64,000 nt of DNA, taken from positions 1,426,001-1,490,000 of the forward strand of contig CAUWAG010000006.1 of the NCBI GenBank assembly GCA_963556695.1, in the 5' to 3' direction. Below the pieces are notes generated by a model, which did not search any database, was not told the DNA's origin, and saw nothing but the letters and a program-made list of their open reading frames with translations. This stretch comes from Anthostomella pinea. Its lineage: Eukaryota; Ascomycota; Sordariomycetes; Xylariales; Xylariaceae. Made by a program: the position numbers and the translations under genes. Positions 11,400 through 22,384 of the stretch are shown here, piece by piece; position 1 is the stretch's first letter; each line of letters opens with the position of its first letter.

Positions 11400-12330
11400 A
11401 GGCGGTGAAAGCAATTGCGGTGAAGCTGAAAGAAAGACATCTGCAGTCTGCCTTCGTTTGCACTCCAAATCTGCTTCATGAAGGGATGGAAACTTGGTCT
11501 TTATTGCAGCAGCCCGTAACTGGATATCAGAGCATGCATGAGTCACCTTGTTTGTCTGAATCTCTCAGAGCATGTATGATACATCATCGAATGCCTGGTT
11601 TCCTGCCACGTTGGCAAAGGAATGGAGACGCTAGGACTGCGCCCAAGCCCGGCATGATGTATGTGTTGTGAATGTCTTATATGCATGAATCATCTTGTTT
11701 GCCTGGATACGGGTGGAAACTGCTGCCGGTGAGGATGTTGGTTGAGTGCAAACGGGACACATGGAACAGGGGATTGGGATGCCTACCACCAGCATTGTAC
11801 GTCCTCGCACCGGACTTACACCAGTCTGCTTGGGTGAATGGCGTGATGGTTGGTGACTAGAGGAGAAGACACTGCTAACAGAGCGCTCGGTGTTGTGTGA
11901 ATGTGGTCACCCAAGAGGCGAAAGAAGACAGATAGAAGTCACAGAGATGTCCTGTGTATACCCATAGTACATAGAGGCAAGAAAGATCCTACCGACCAGC
12001 ATTTGCTGCCCCAACTCAAGAGTGCCGATATACTCCCTCTGAATCCATGAACAAAACTGGAATTTGTGTCTTCCTTTCCGTAACTTTCCTCGAAGAGGCA
12101 GTAAGCATCATCCGCCATGTCTAACTAGCAAGCATCGTGACAAGAAAGAGACAGTGAAGCCAGCTGGTCTCGAGATTCTCCTTCCAATAACCGCCTCCTG
12201 AGATCTGTCCTGTGGTGATAACAGCATCGTCTTCTGCGGTGCAGATGAGGATCACGGAGCTGGTCCAAAGTTGTAAGTAAGTTGCTGGGTCGGTAATGTT
12301 CGTGGTGTCAAATGTGGTGCCGTGCAATGA
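11400..12330. other. Intergenic, no gene seen
   Basis: This is non-repetitive sequence with only short frames. The part nearest 12330 is probably 3'UTR of the minus-strand membrane-protein gene. Confidence 0.5.
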
Positions 12331-12333
12331 TGC

Positions 12334-12862
12334 TCAGACACGGTTTGCTATCTCGTGTTCCTCGACTGCGTAGTGAGTAGGCCGTTAGCAAGTGGTCAAT
12401 TGAATCTTAAAGCAGGCGATGCACAGAGGTCTGAGGCCTTCTTGACGTACCAGTGTTGCGCTGGGTCGGGTGGACCCAATGGTTCCAGTCCACAACAGGG
12501 CGTCGACGACTAGGAGGAGGTCGCTCAATGGAGGAGACTTCGTCAGTGTCGACAGTACTCGTGCGATCATCCTTGGGGAGCGGTGCTGGAGCGCTCGAGT
12601 CTTGCGCGTCGGTCGCATCGTTGTCAAAACGGGTGGAAGCAGCAGCGGCCTCGGCATTCTTAGCGGCACGAATCCTGCGCGATCGCCAGACAAAGAGCCA
12701 AAGAAGACTGAGGATGACAACGGTTATGACACCGACTATCAGGCCAATCTCCAGGCCGGTGGGTGAGAACGAGGACGGGCTGCCGGCCAGGTTGGAAGTA
12801 TTTCCTCCCCCATCAAGTGGCACGCCAGCTTCGTAGGGAGGGCGATCCGGACGTGGCGCCAT
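12334..12862 (-). CDS. Small single-pass membrane protein, hypothetical
   Basis: Two exons, 12862-12451 and 12365-12334, encode 147 aa. The 85-nt intron starts GTACGT, has a TTGCTAACGG branch site and ends TACGCAG; splicing gives HPTQRNT|VEEHEIANRV before TGA. Without splicing the frame would run on to unrelated sequence. There is no N-terminal signal peptide. A Ser/Pro-rich stretch (residues 1-36) is followed by one hydrophobic helix at about 38-59 (LEIGLIVGVITVVILSLLWL) and a stop-transfer cluster WRSRRIRAAK. The rest is a hydrophilic tail with an SRRRPVVDWNHW motif. This layout, short Ser/Gly-rich ectodomain, single helix and cytosolic tail, is common among fungal membrane proteins of unknown function. 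The minus-strand region upstream (12863-13600) is pyrimidine-rich, as in fungal promoters and leaders. Confidence 0.7.
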
Positions 12863-14077
12863 GGTGATCGTCTGCGAAGGTATTTATGGGTGTCGCTGGT
12901 GATTGTTGTGCTCATGTACTGACTTGATTGTGCCGTCGCAAGGAGTTTGCGACAGTACAGTATTGATATCGAATAGGTACGAAGAACTCAACTCAATCGA
13001 ACCGACATCCACCTCAGTGACTGTGTGGAGGCCGGTTGCTGGGGTGGGTTTGGTATGAAGATGCACAGAATGCGGGATCCAAGAAGCGGATGAGGAGGGG
13101 AAGGGATCTCAGTTGGTGCTACTGGAGTTGGGATGGGAGTCAGTTCGTCTGTCAGGTGGTCAGGTGGTCCAGGTTGGCCAAGGCGGGTGGTCGGTCTGCT
13201 TGGAAAAGTTGGCGCAGGACAAAATGTTGTGAGAGGGAAGCCGGGAAGGCCAAAGACAGAGGCCAGAAACTGAAGGGGGCGACGAGCAGGTGAGGTGAGA
13301 TAAGTTGATGTGCAGGTGCAAGGTGCAGGTGGGTGTTTGTTGGGTGATGGCAGTTTCCAATAGACCAACCACTTTGTATGTGCTGGAGGTAGGCGCGGTA
13401 GGCAAGGTAGGCACTCTGGCAAGTGCAGGGGGTCCAGCGTCAATGCCCCCGTCGCTCCTGCTGTTATTGTGAACTGTGAACGGGGCGATGTTGGCAATGG
13501 TGAAAGAGAAATGGAAGAGAGTGTAGGTATTGTGATTGTGTTCGGGAAAGGACGATCAAGCATTACATATCTGCTTTCGAGTCCGCCTTGGTGTTTGCAT
13601 TGTGCACTGGCTGCACCTATTTGGTACACATTGTCTCAACCAGCTCCTCCTCCTCGAGTCCTCCTCCCCCTTCCTCTCCTGCACTACCACAATTGCTTCT
13701 CTATTCCTGACATCCTTCCGACATCGACCCGAGACATTGCCCAATACCAGATACTCGCTCGTCTCACGCCAGACTACATCGAACGCCTCCATCGCCCGGC
13801 CATGTGACTCTTACATACGCATCTAGATGAACCATGTGTTAGATCAGAGATCCAGTCGGCGTCATTGGGCATCGATTACCTCTTCCCATCTCATTGGCCA
13901 TACGCGAAGAAGACAGCCTAATTCAGCAATTCTTTTCGAGATCGTAGCACCAGCTTGAACAGTGACCACATCGTTCGCTCAAGATGCTCCTCGCTGATGC
14001 ACAGAGTCCGGCTCGATGCAGCGGCAATGCGCCTGGCCGTGTGCCACGGAACGGCTACTACACTCGTCCCAGTCGAT
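12863..14077. other. Promoter-like, pyrimidine-rich intergenic DNA
   Basis: On the minus strand, 12863-13600 is rich in C and T and leads into the membrane-protein gene. On the plus strand, 13620-13800 is also CT-rich, like a leader, but is followed at once by ATGTGA and no coding frame. I see no gene. Confidence 0.45.
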
Positions 14078-14416
14078 TCAGCCACTCCAGCGATCTGACA
14101 GGCCGATGGGAGATGGGGTAGGCATCCGGCAGATGGAATATTGGCCATATTCGTCCAGGTTCGACTCTCCGTAGTCGTACACGCGCACGGTATAAATGGA
14201 TGGCGTCGCCATCGATGAATTCTGTGTATCAGTCGAATCTCGCCCATTATTCCCCTTGCTAAGTCGTTCAACCCATCTTCTGCTTCCCTCGGCAAAAGAC
14301 CCGACAACAAAGCTACGATGCCTGCAGCATGTGTTTGTCTGTGTCTCGGGAATTGAGGAGCGCTCGAGAAGCTGAGACAGCGTCGAAAGAGTTGGAACGA
14401 TCCCGTAAAGAGACAT
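14078..14416 (-). CDS. Hypothetical 112-aa reading frame, doubtful
   Basis: ATG-initiated minus frame: MSLYGIVPTLSTLSQLLERS, then FVVGSFAEGSRRWVERLSKG and YTVRVYDYGESNLDEYGQYS. The composition is protein-like, but there is no domain, no neighbour support and no intron signal that extends it. An overlapping longer frame starts at GTG and is less likely. It may be a remnant. Confidence 0.25.
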   Translation of the reverse strand: MSLYGIVPTLSTLSQLLERSSIPETQTNTCCRHRSFVVGSFAEGSRRWVERLSKGNNGRDSTDTQNSSMATPSIYTVRVYDYGESNLDEYGQYSICRMPTPSPIGLSDRWSG

Positions 14417-14419
14417 GAT

Positions 14420-15833
14420 GCCACATATTTCAATTGATGATTCTCTGCCCTTGCATCTGGGGGACTGATCCGTACGTGGTCATGCACTGTCACCAACTTC
14501 CTGGGGGCTGGTCCAGACGCCCTCGTCACATAGCACGAGAGATTCTACCGGGTGATACATGCGCCTTGGAAGCTAGATCTGGCTAGTGCACATCGAGAGT
14601 GACCGTTCTGCGACGGCGATCTCAGCATCGCGTAGACGCATAGACTATTGTAAGATCCTGACGCGTGGTTTCATAGGGAAGATGAGGTCAATCTAGGTAT
14701 CAAGCAGGTTTTGAACGCGAAGATGACGGCGATCAATTCTCCTAGAAGACTGGCTCCAGAGTCTGTAGATATAGTGGAAGGTGTCAGACAGTTCCTTGAT
14801 GGTTCATATGGTTGATATTCGTGTATTCAGTGCTGATCATGATGATTGTGTTGGGAAGTCTCGGCATTGGTGGCTGCGTGGCCCCAAAATGCCCCAATGG
14901 CCCCTTATCCGTGCACTGCCACCTCCCTTACGCCACAGTGGCTTGCCTGCCATCCAACACCTTGGCCCGACGTTACACGTACTACCCCAAAAACCACAGC
15001 ACCGGCGCGGGTGAAATGGGCAATGGAAGAGGCATAGCTTGGGAGGGGGTCAGCCCATTCGGATTTATCACGTCGCAGATCGTCATGCAACCTTTAATCT
15101 TCCATAGAGGCCAACGAGAGTTTCTCGTGGCCTTGGATAACGTTATTGATAGAGCTCTCTCTGCGAAGAAGGCCGAAGAAGGTTACGTGATGTGAAAGGC
15201 CCGTCTGCATATGTTCGGGTGACATGGCAAGCTCGCCATGGGTTGGAAAAGGGGCCCGCTCCAACAATGCCAACGTCGACATCGCCTTCTCTCCTCGCTA
15301 TCACATCCACAAGTTGCGAGTCGCACGGTCGAGAGGTTTCAAAAGGCTTCTGAAATTCCGTTCCTTTGTTCAGCAAGGCCAACTCGAGCAAACATGGATC
15401 ACGAGGGAGAGGTCATGCAGGACCAACAGCGACCGAGAAGAATCGCGGCCTCGCACCCTCTTTGTCCACGAGGGAGAGGTCATGCAGGACCAACAGCGAC
15501 CGAGAAGAATCGCGGCCTCGCACCCTCTTTGTCCTCGAGGGGTTGTGATGTTGCGGTTCGGGTATCTGGCGACGTGATGGTCATACGATGACTGTTTGCG
15601 AGTATCATGGGGCCTGATGTCACCAACTTGTGGCATCAAGCAGTGGTCTTTGGTGTCGAGATAACCAGCAGGTGCTGGGGGAGAACCATGGGTATAAGGG
15701 CAACATTTTGTCGTCTTGCTGATGATGAAGACTCATCACTCATCAGACTACGGACAGCTTCCTTTCGACGCTACCATCCTATCAAACATACACACTATCG
15801 AACTACAACAGTTATACCCATCTTCTTGTCAAG
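14420..15833. other. Intergenic with dispersed and tandem repeats
   Basis: No gene seen. About 14806-14975 resembles 55665-55810 (shared GTTGATATTCGTGTATTCAG-like start, GGTGGCCCC, and a CCACCTCCCTGAACGCCACT-like block). The 67-bp duplication at 15401-15534 is listed separately. The last ~70 bases (from about 15760) read like a leader for the broken gene at 15834. Confidence 0.5.
15401..15534. repeat. Perfect 67-bp tandem duplication
   Basis: Two identical 67-bp units, 15401-15467 and 15468-15534, each start ACGAGGGAGAGGTCATGCAG and end CTTTGTCC. The lack of divergence indicates a recent event. Confidence 0.95.
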
Positions 15834-16172
15834 ATGGCCTCATCGGGAGATGATTACGAGAAAGCGATGAAGGCTCTCGAGGAACAAACGCCGAAAATCA
15901 CGAACTCGATCGATAGCTACCTCAGCTCAAAGGAAGGCGACGAATAAAACAAGGGCACCACCGATGACATGAAGACCCTGCGGGATCAAGTTCAGAAGGC
16001 GGGGGACCAGGCGCGGGCCCATGTCGACAGTAAGGATGGTCAGGCGAAGTGAGGGATGTCCGGCATAGATCAGGAGTAGAAGGGAAGTAGTGGCAAGAAG
16101 GCGGCGGGAGTCGAGGCGCAGAAGATGGGTTTGGATCTGAGAGGGGAGGATGGAGTCGTTGTTGCAGGTTAA
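15834..16172 (+). pseudogene. Small hydrophilic (LEA-like) protein gene with three in-frame stops
   Basis: A good start context (GTCAAGATGG) and an A/C-rich leader precede MASSGDDYEKAMKALEEQTP and TNSIDSYLSSKEGDE, then TAA at 15945-15947. The same frame continues NKGTTDDMKTLRDQVQKAGD, QARAHVDSKDGQAK, TGA at 16050-16052, GMSGIDQE, TAG at 16077-16079, KGSSGKKAAGVEAQKMGLDL and TAA at 16170-16172. The frame is never shifted, and the reading beyond each stop remains charged, Lys/Asp/Gln-rich and amphipathic, as in small stress or LEA-like proteins. Each stop can arise by one C-to-T change from Gln or Arg codons. It could instead be a 37-aa gene with a fortuitous frame behind it. Confidence 0.5.
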
Positions 16173-16189
16173 ATTCTTTCCTTCTGTTT

Positions 16190-16300
16190 GTTCGTATCGG
16201 AGTCTGGCGTTGGCATTGGTGTGGGTATTTTCATTAGTGTTGGTGTTGACGTTGATGTTGGTATTGGTGTTGGCGTTGGCGTTGGTATGGTGCTTCACAT
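16190..16300. repeat. Degenerate GTTGGT/GGTGTT hexamer tract
   Basis: Repeats of GTTGGTGTTG, TTGGCGTTGG and GTTGGTATTG run through this stretch. Translated on the other strand they give a false TNTNTN frame. Confidence 0.85.
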
Positions 16301-17805
16301 TCCCTTCAAGCTCGGTTTACACGTATCTGGGTTCATGTTTGCCTTGACCAGGCTAGTTTGACCCAAAACTCTCTTTTTAAATCTGTCGAGTTATTTCCGT
16401 TAGCTACCTCACTTTGAGGCAGTACAATACAATCGTTGGGACAGAGATCACGTTGCTTCCGAGAACCCAATCACGCGCTACCCATTGACCCTCTTTCCCA
16501 GTTCCAATCCGCAAAAGAAGAACGGATGAACCAGTCCTCATGTCAGCTCATGTCAAGCGAGAACCCTGTGTCGATACGTGCAGGGCCTTCCTAGCTCACT
16601 CCATGTCCCCGCGTCCTGGGTCCAAGGCTCCGCAGCTCGTGCGAGGTCGGCAGCGGCTAGCTGATGAGATGTCGGACAAGCCTGATCGAGACGTGTACTT
16701 GCATTGGGCCTTTTTCAAGGCTAGATCTCGCGCCTCTAGAACGGAATTATCCCCGACTGCTACCTCTACGACCGTGGTGTCCGCCCATTACCACTGGGGC
16801 TGGGGACGGAAGCCCCTGAGACCCGGTGGAGCTACCTTACCATATCCCGACCAGACCTAACTTGCTCCAGAGGGGAGCCAACAGGCGCCGTTTCCGGTGC
16901 TCCTTGGGGGATAGATGTTACCTATCGACTCATCGTACTCGTACGACACTCCCATGACGTACCAGTACTGACCATCACTTCCTTGCATCGGGACGTATCA
17001 CCAACTACTCGACACCACCAACACGCCTCCCCCTTTTCCTTTTCCGGCTCAGTTACCGAGGTCGGGACAAATGACCCCCAGCTTAACAGTGTATCTCAAC
17101 CTCGCACCACTCGTCCTCGCGTATCTACCTCAACCGAAGCCACCCCGAACAAGCGGCGCCGAACCAACGAACATCACCGTCCTGAAGTACGGCCCCTGGG
17201 TACCGCGTCTAATCCCCACCGCACTGCTCCGCCTAGATTCGCGTCTCGATAAACCCCATACGGAGGAAAGAGCAGGTTTGGGAACTGGTCACCGCCCATC
17301 ATCTTATCTTCCAGTGCCCGTAGCGAGGACTTCCGCGCGCCGGGCCATGGGCGTAACACTGGGAGGACGCATGAAAGGTATTGACCAAGGTGCGTACAGC
17401 ATCTCGATCTCCCAACAGATACATCTAGAATCTAACATTCCAAAATATCGACCCGTCGGTATCGATCCAGTCATTCGAGAACCCTATCCACGAAGCCCAG
17501 TCGCGCATGCAGTCGCTGTTCATCTACTCTCGTTCGCACACATCTTCATTCCGCAACCCCCTATTGTAACTAGCTCACTCAGCCTGTCTACAGCATCATA
17601 CAACCAATCAGCTCGATATCGATGCGTGCCGGCGCCTCGAGAGCTACATGGGATAGGTAAGTATGCTACAAAACTGAGTCATCGGGTCCATAAGATACCA
17701 AATGCCGACCCAAAGCCACCCAACTCCATGTATAGAACGCCGTATCCATGCACCAAGCCGTGATTCATCATAATACCATCATACCTCCGAACGGACAACC
17801 GAGTC
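16301..17805. other. Intergenic, no convincing gene
   Basis: A 230-codon plus frame (17071-17763) is open but has no conserved features, signal, helix or intron signals, and its composition looks like C-rich leader DNA. I leave it uncalled. Confidence 0.45.
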
Positions 17806-19690
17806 TCATACCGAGAGAGGCCGGGGCTTCTTCTTCAAAATCGATGGGCGTGGGTCGAGTGTCCGCGTCGAGTGGCGCTTGGCTCTCGATGGTGTCGTCA
17901 GCGTAGTGTCGCTTGCCGGCGAAAACTTCACCGCTGGCCTCTCGAGGCGCTTCCTTCTGCCATCGGGCTGTCGCGTAGGAGGGGGTGGCCGGTCGAAGTT
18001 TCCACATGCGGCTGGGATCTTTTCGTCCGTCCCTGTGCTCGAACTCCGATCGCTCCCGACCCCTTTCCCCTTCTCGTCCATCGTCGGCCGCCGGCTGCCG
18101 CGCGGCAGGACGGACATGGAAGTTCGAAAGTCGTCCCAGTTTGCCGCGGCGGGCCTGGTCTCGTCGGCTATCATGAATACCAGTGCGGCGAGGAACGAGC
18201 CGAGGACGAAAACCGTGCAGATGATGGCGCCCGCGCGGTCACCGTTACTGATTGAGCCGTGGCGCCATGTCACCGGGTCGTATCGTCCTTCGTCGGATCC
18301 TCCCGCTGAGGGATTGCCTACGCTGGTCCCGCCGGTGCCGTCGGTAACGGGCGCCTGGGCTTGTTGGATCATGTTGGCTAATACCACCTCCATCGCGGCC
18401 ATCTGCTGTCCGACACCAATGGTGCCATCCCACTGCCCGCTATTGTTGGCCCATTTGAGTCCGCACATACGGCCATTACTACCGCCAGTGCATTGATCCG
18501 CAGCAGCCGTGGCTGAGTTCTGGAGAAGAGTCTTGATGCGGTCGAAAGTCCAGGGGGCCCATTTGGTCGTCGCTGCCATCCACCTGCTCAGGTACGCCTT
18601 GAATGACATCTGATCCACGTCGCATAGGTTGACCGGCTCACAGGCGATCTCGATCATGACTTTATCGGCTGTGTCGTTTCCGTAGAAAAATATGAGTTCG
18701 GTGTTGTTCAGAAGTCCATCTACGCGATCGTGCCACATGTCCACGTCACTCGACTGCTTGGTGTTGTTCGTGTACTCCACCATAGCAGCGGCGCCAACGA
18801 GAAATGCGCCGACGTTGTAGGAGAATTCGTACGGGGTGAGAGTGGCGCAGTTATCCTTGATAGACACACCGTCGCGGATTCTGTAGTTTTCGTCAATGAG
18901 CTTGACGCTCCGCATCCAGTCCCAGCTGGTCACCGCCCAGTCAGCATAGGTGCTGTTCCCAGTATAGAGCGCGAGCCGCGCGGCGAGGTTGAAGAAACAC
19001 GCTTGCGAGATGGAGTTCTTGTAGTCGTAGCCATTGTTCCACTGGAATATCTGCCAGCGCAAGCCGCCATTGCAGTGTTCGGTATCCCATCTCGCGGCCT
19101 GGGTGTTGAAGACGGCTTGCGCGAGCGCCAGCCATTGTGGCTGCCCAGCCGGCGGGTTCTGGAACTTGTACTCGGCTGCGGACATGACGGCCATGCCCCA
19201 AAAGCCCTGATCATCATTGCCTTCCGTCAAGGTCTGGTTAGGAGGCATGTAGTCGTTGTATGGGCCGACTTGATGAAGTAATCCCTGCTGAGTGATGTCG
19301 TTGTAGGTAGTATCCCCCGTGTAGTACCAGTAGTCAACCAAGGCGCCCATAAGAGCACCTCCTTCCCACCCTGCCGAACATGTTTAACGACGGGCCGACC
19401 TCGAGATCCGAGACATTGACTTACAGTAGTATGGGTTCGGCAGAAGACCGGGTATTTGACCTGGTTGGTTGCCGGTGTAGAATGACATCAAATCTTGCGC
19501 CATCTGCTTGGAGACGCTCTTGATCGAGTCTGGAAATTCAGCGTTAGTCAGATACAGCTCTCGTGTGTAAGGGTGGAGTCAGTGATAGCTTGCCAGTTGA
19601 GGTGACATCCAGATCATATGAGCGGACCAGACACGGAGATACGAGCAGTGAGGCTACCGCAAATGCGGCATTTCGGCAAGCGAACCACAT
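17806..19690 (-). CDS. GH76 alpha-1,6-mannanase of the Dcw1/Dfg5 type
   Basis: Three exons, 19690-19594, 19529-19425 and 19370-17806, encode 588 aa. It starts MWFACRNAAFAVASLLVSPC, a signal peptide of about 23 residues. Exon 1 joins exon 2 as VTST|DSIKS across a 64-nt intron with a GC donor (GCAAGC...TTTCCAG). Intron 2 is 54 nt (GTAAGT...GGCAG) and joins NPYY|WWEGGALMG. The family signature GNDDQGFWG carries the paired catalytic aspartates (D120, D121), and the (alpha/alpha)6 domain continues with RWQIFQWNNGYDYKNS to about residue 375. Known role of the family: enzymes at the cell surface that act on the alpha-1,6-mannan core of GPI anchors and cross-link proteins to the wall. Oddly, instead of a terminal GPI signal there is a helix near 447-468 (AIICTVFVLGSFLAALVFMI) followed by a 120-aa Ser/Pro/Arg-rich cytosolic tail. 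Confidence 0.93.
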
Positions 19691-20755
19691 GGCTGTGACT
19701 CGAGTGCGGAGCGGCCCTGAGAATCAGCTCGATCTCGGTCAATCATAGGGAATTGGAGGAGGTGAGGTCCCTGCAGGAGAGCGGCATTGCAATATCGCTA
19801 GTACCCGTTGTGAGGTAGTACGGGGTAAGAGCGAAATGAGTCCAACGATGATAAAATGATGCCGCGACACAGCTGGAGCCTCCCCGTTTTGCTGCCAAGG
19901 TACGTCTGGTCAGACAAAGAAAGAGCAGCAGATCTTTCGATGCAGTGACTGCCCGCTGACAGTCGGGTATGACAACGAATGGGCAGGTCGAATGATGAGA
20001 TGACCAACATGGAAGCACCCGAATCATGACGGATGCGGGGAAGGTTGGAACCTTGGAAAGGCTCCCGCTACCACATTCTCGTCCTCGGGTAAGTTCAAGT
20101 TCCGGGACCAGGCTGAAGCTTAATTTATTAAGTCTTGAGTCGCCAACGGGAAGGTACCGGGCAGCTGTTCCAATGCTGGCAGACGTGCATACCTACATGT
20201 GCATGTAATGTGCATGTAATTACGTACAGGTGCTCGTAGCCGGCGGTGGACTATATTCAACCACCTCGATGAGCAAAATGAGCATGAAAACCGGCGCATG
20301 GGGATGAACCGGCGGGTATTGACTGCGGTACCACAGACAGGTTGTGATACTTACGTTTGAGTTGTCCCACGAACCGTCCGCTAACAGGTATTACATTGCC
20401 GCATTGCGTTCAATCAGATATTCGGCGACCGGGAATCTGATTCTCCTTCAGGCCTGTCAGCTAGGAGCACATAAGAGCACATATGTCTTCGACCATAGGT
20501 TACAGCGACCATACCTAGGTATGTAAAGGTAGGTACCATCCAGTGCTGGACTATGTAACCCCTTTAGGTGGTAGGCTGTAGCCCTCAAGTGTGAACCGCC
20601 AATCCCCACGGGGCACCAGGCCAGTGTTTAGCGTTGAGCTTGATCAAACGAGCTGGCATGTCGGGCATACTGTTTGGACCGTGTTCGCCGTGGGTTGATG
20701 GGGTTCATCAAACGCGACGGCTTTCGGATTGGCTACGAAGATTCTTTGCCCCTTA
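19691..20755. other. Intergenic between two minus-strand genes
   Basis: No gene seen. It should contain the GH76 promoter. Near 20180-20220 are short GTGCATGTAAT repeats. Confidence 0.5.
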
Positions 20756-22010
20756 TTAGGGTAAACTTGCCAGCCCGAGTTGAGGCCAATACTCGGCCAT
20801 ATCGGGCATCATCTGAGACTTCCAATACCGGGACCTCCTGTCATAGTCCTCCTCATCTCCCGGTAACGGGCCAAGCGATTCGATCGGGAACAACCAAAAT
20901 CCCACAGCAGGTCTGACAGCACCCTCCAGATCCTCCGCGCTCTCGACCGGTGCCGTGACGCCATTCGTTCGTTGTCCCTCAATCCAGCATTCGTTCTCTA
21001 ACCGGAGCCACTCCTCGGCACTCTCCCGGTCGGTGATGTCAATCTCACCGTACGACTTGGTGTTGAAAACGAGGAACCGATACTCGATAGACGGTGGCGG
21101 GTGTATGCCCCATCCCTGGAGCAGCTTGCGCCAGAGGAAGACGTACCTTCGCGGGTCGCCCGTGCCTATGAAGACTTGACGCAGGTCTTTCTCGATGGGA
21201 CGGGGGTCGCGAGGTAGTAGGTCGAACGTGGGCGTCTTCGCCATGATCGGGCAGCCGCGATGGAACTCGACTCTTCGTATCGCGATCATCCCAGTGCGGC
21301 GCCCGAAGTAGATTCGGCCGGCGGCTCCCTGCATCGAAAGACATCAGTTTTGCTATGTGCACTGAAATTATCTGGTATTGACTGACCTCTCCGACGTGGA
21401 AGACCTCCTGCAATTGCGAAAGGGTGTCCAAGAATACAGCCCGCGCAGATGCGTCAGACTCGGTCAAGTCTGTCCTTAGGAGAGAGAGGACATCATTGGA
21501 GCCGAAGGCGAGGTTGCGGAGACCAATCCCCCGAGGGTCAAGTGCAGAAAGATCACAGACGAAGTCTGCGAAGTTATCCCTTCCCTGCCCTGAGTGAAGA
21601 TGAAGTACATCGAGCTCCGGATTGAGCAACAAGAACCCGGGCTCCGATAATACGCCTTTCCATCTGAATGTACAGGGCACATGGACTCTGTAGAACGCCT
21701 GGGCCTCCTGCCTGGCTTCGCTGTTGACTCGGAGAAGTTTGCTGAGTAGCTGACATCCTTCCGCGACGACATCGTAGTGGCGGCCGTCGCTGGTTGGGGT
21801 TGCCGGTCCGATTCTGGCGCCGAGGTCCGGCTCACCATCGGCATGCGTTCGCGCTCGCGGGCTAAGCTGAAGTCTTATAAGGCGTCGGCGTCGCATTAAA
21901 TGCTGCCATATCAAGATGCGAATCTCCTTGGGGAACAGGGGGAATAGTGAAAACATCCCAGACTTGGAGCCAGCCGTGTTGCACACTTGTAGATGTGGTT
22001 GAGTAGACAT
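20756..22010 (-). CDS. 2EXR-domain protein, function unknown
   Basis: Two exons, 22010-21387 and 21328-20756, encode 398 aa. The 58-nt intron (GTCAGT donor, GATGCAG acceptor) joins VFHVGE|GAAGRIYFGRR in phase 0. I chose the ATG at 22010 (MSTQPHLQV); an in-frame TTG lies 15 bases upstream. Residues 20-40 read FSLFPLFPKEIRILIWQHLM, the N-terminal signature of the 2EXR family (F-x-x-F-x-x-LP-x-E-[IL]-R-x-x-IW). LLRVNSEARQEAQAFY (about 100-115) is the usual second conserved block. The C-terminal part is charged and ends MAEYWPQLGLASLP. 2EXR proteins are expanded in filamentous ascomycetes and have no established biochemical role. The gene seems intact. Confidence 0.85.
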
Positions 22011-22159
22011 GGCTGCGATACCCAACGCCGCGCTTGCTAGGTCACGGATCGGCTCTCGAGGGGTTAGAGTATTCTACCGGAAAGGTGTTGTAATATGACT
22101 TACCCGCTCATCAGTTGACAAACAACCGCGAGACGGAGCCGTAACGTCGTAATTGCCAC

Positions 22160-22384
22160 TTGGGCAGTGTCCGACGAGTACGTCACGGGGGCGATGGACA
22201 CGAGCACGCCAAGGTTGAGGTAGCTATTAAAGCCATTGAGAACCAACGTAAGCTGAACAACGAATATCTCGACAAGGTGAAGGCCCTCTTTGGCGCTAGC
22301 AATGTTCAGGTTGTTAAGCACCACATCAACGAGCTTAAAAATATTATGGTCGAAGATAATGAGGTTACCGTCGAAGATGGTTAG
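22160..22384 (+). pseudogene. Coding-like fragment, lysine/glutamate-rich
   Basis: An open frame without an ATG reads GGDGHEHAKVEVAIKAIENQ, RKLNNEYLDKVKALFGASNV, QVVKHHINELKNIMVEDNEV and stops at TAG. It looks like a helical soluble protein, with AT-richer codons than its neighbours. It may be a lone exon (an AG acceptor-like TTGGGCAG lies just upstream) or a remnant. I do not recognise it. Confidence 0.3.

Noticed and set aside
12988..13629. 213-codon Pro/Thr/Ser-rich minus frame
   Set aside because: It is CT-rich promoter/leader DNA of the membrane-protein gene; no conserved feature, and the codons follow base composition.
13918..14529. 203-codon minus frame
   Set aside because: It starts only at GTG, has no domain, and overlaps a shorter ATG frame that is itself doubtful.
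15927..16298. Minus frame rich in Asn-Thr repeats
   Set aside because: Produced by the GTTGGT hexamer tract read backwards; antisense to the broken small gene.
17071..17763. 230-codon plus frame
   Set aside because: No motif, signal or conserved pattern; it looks like C-rich non-coding sequence that happens to lack stops.
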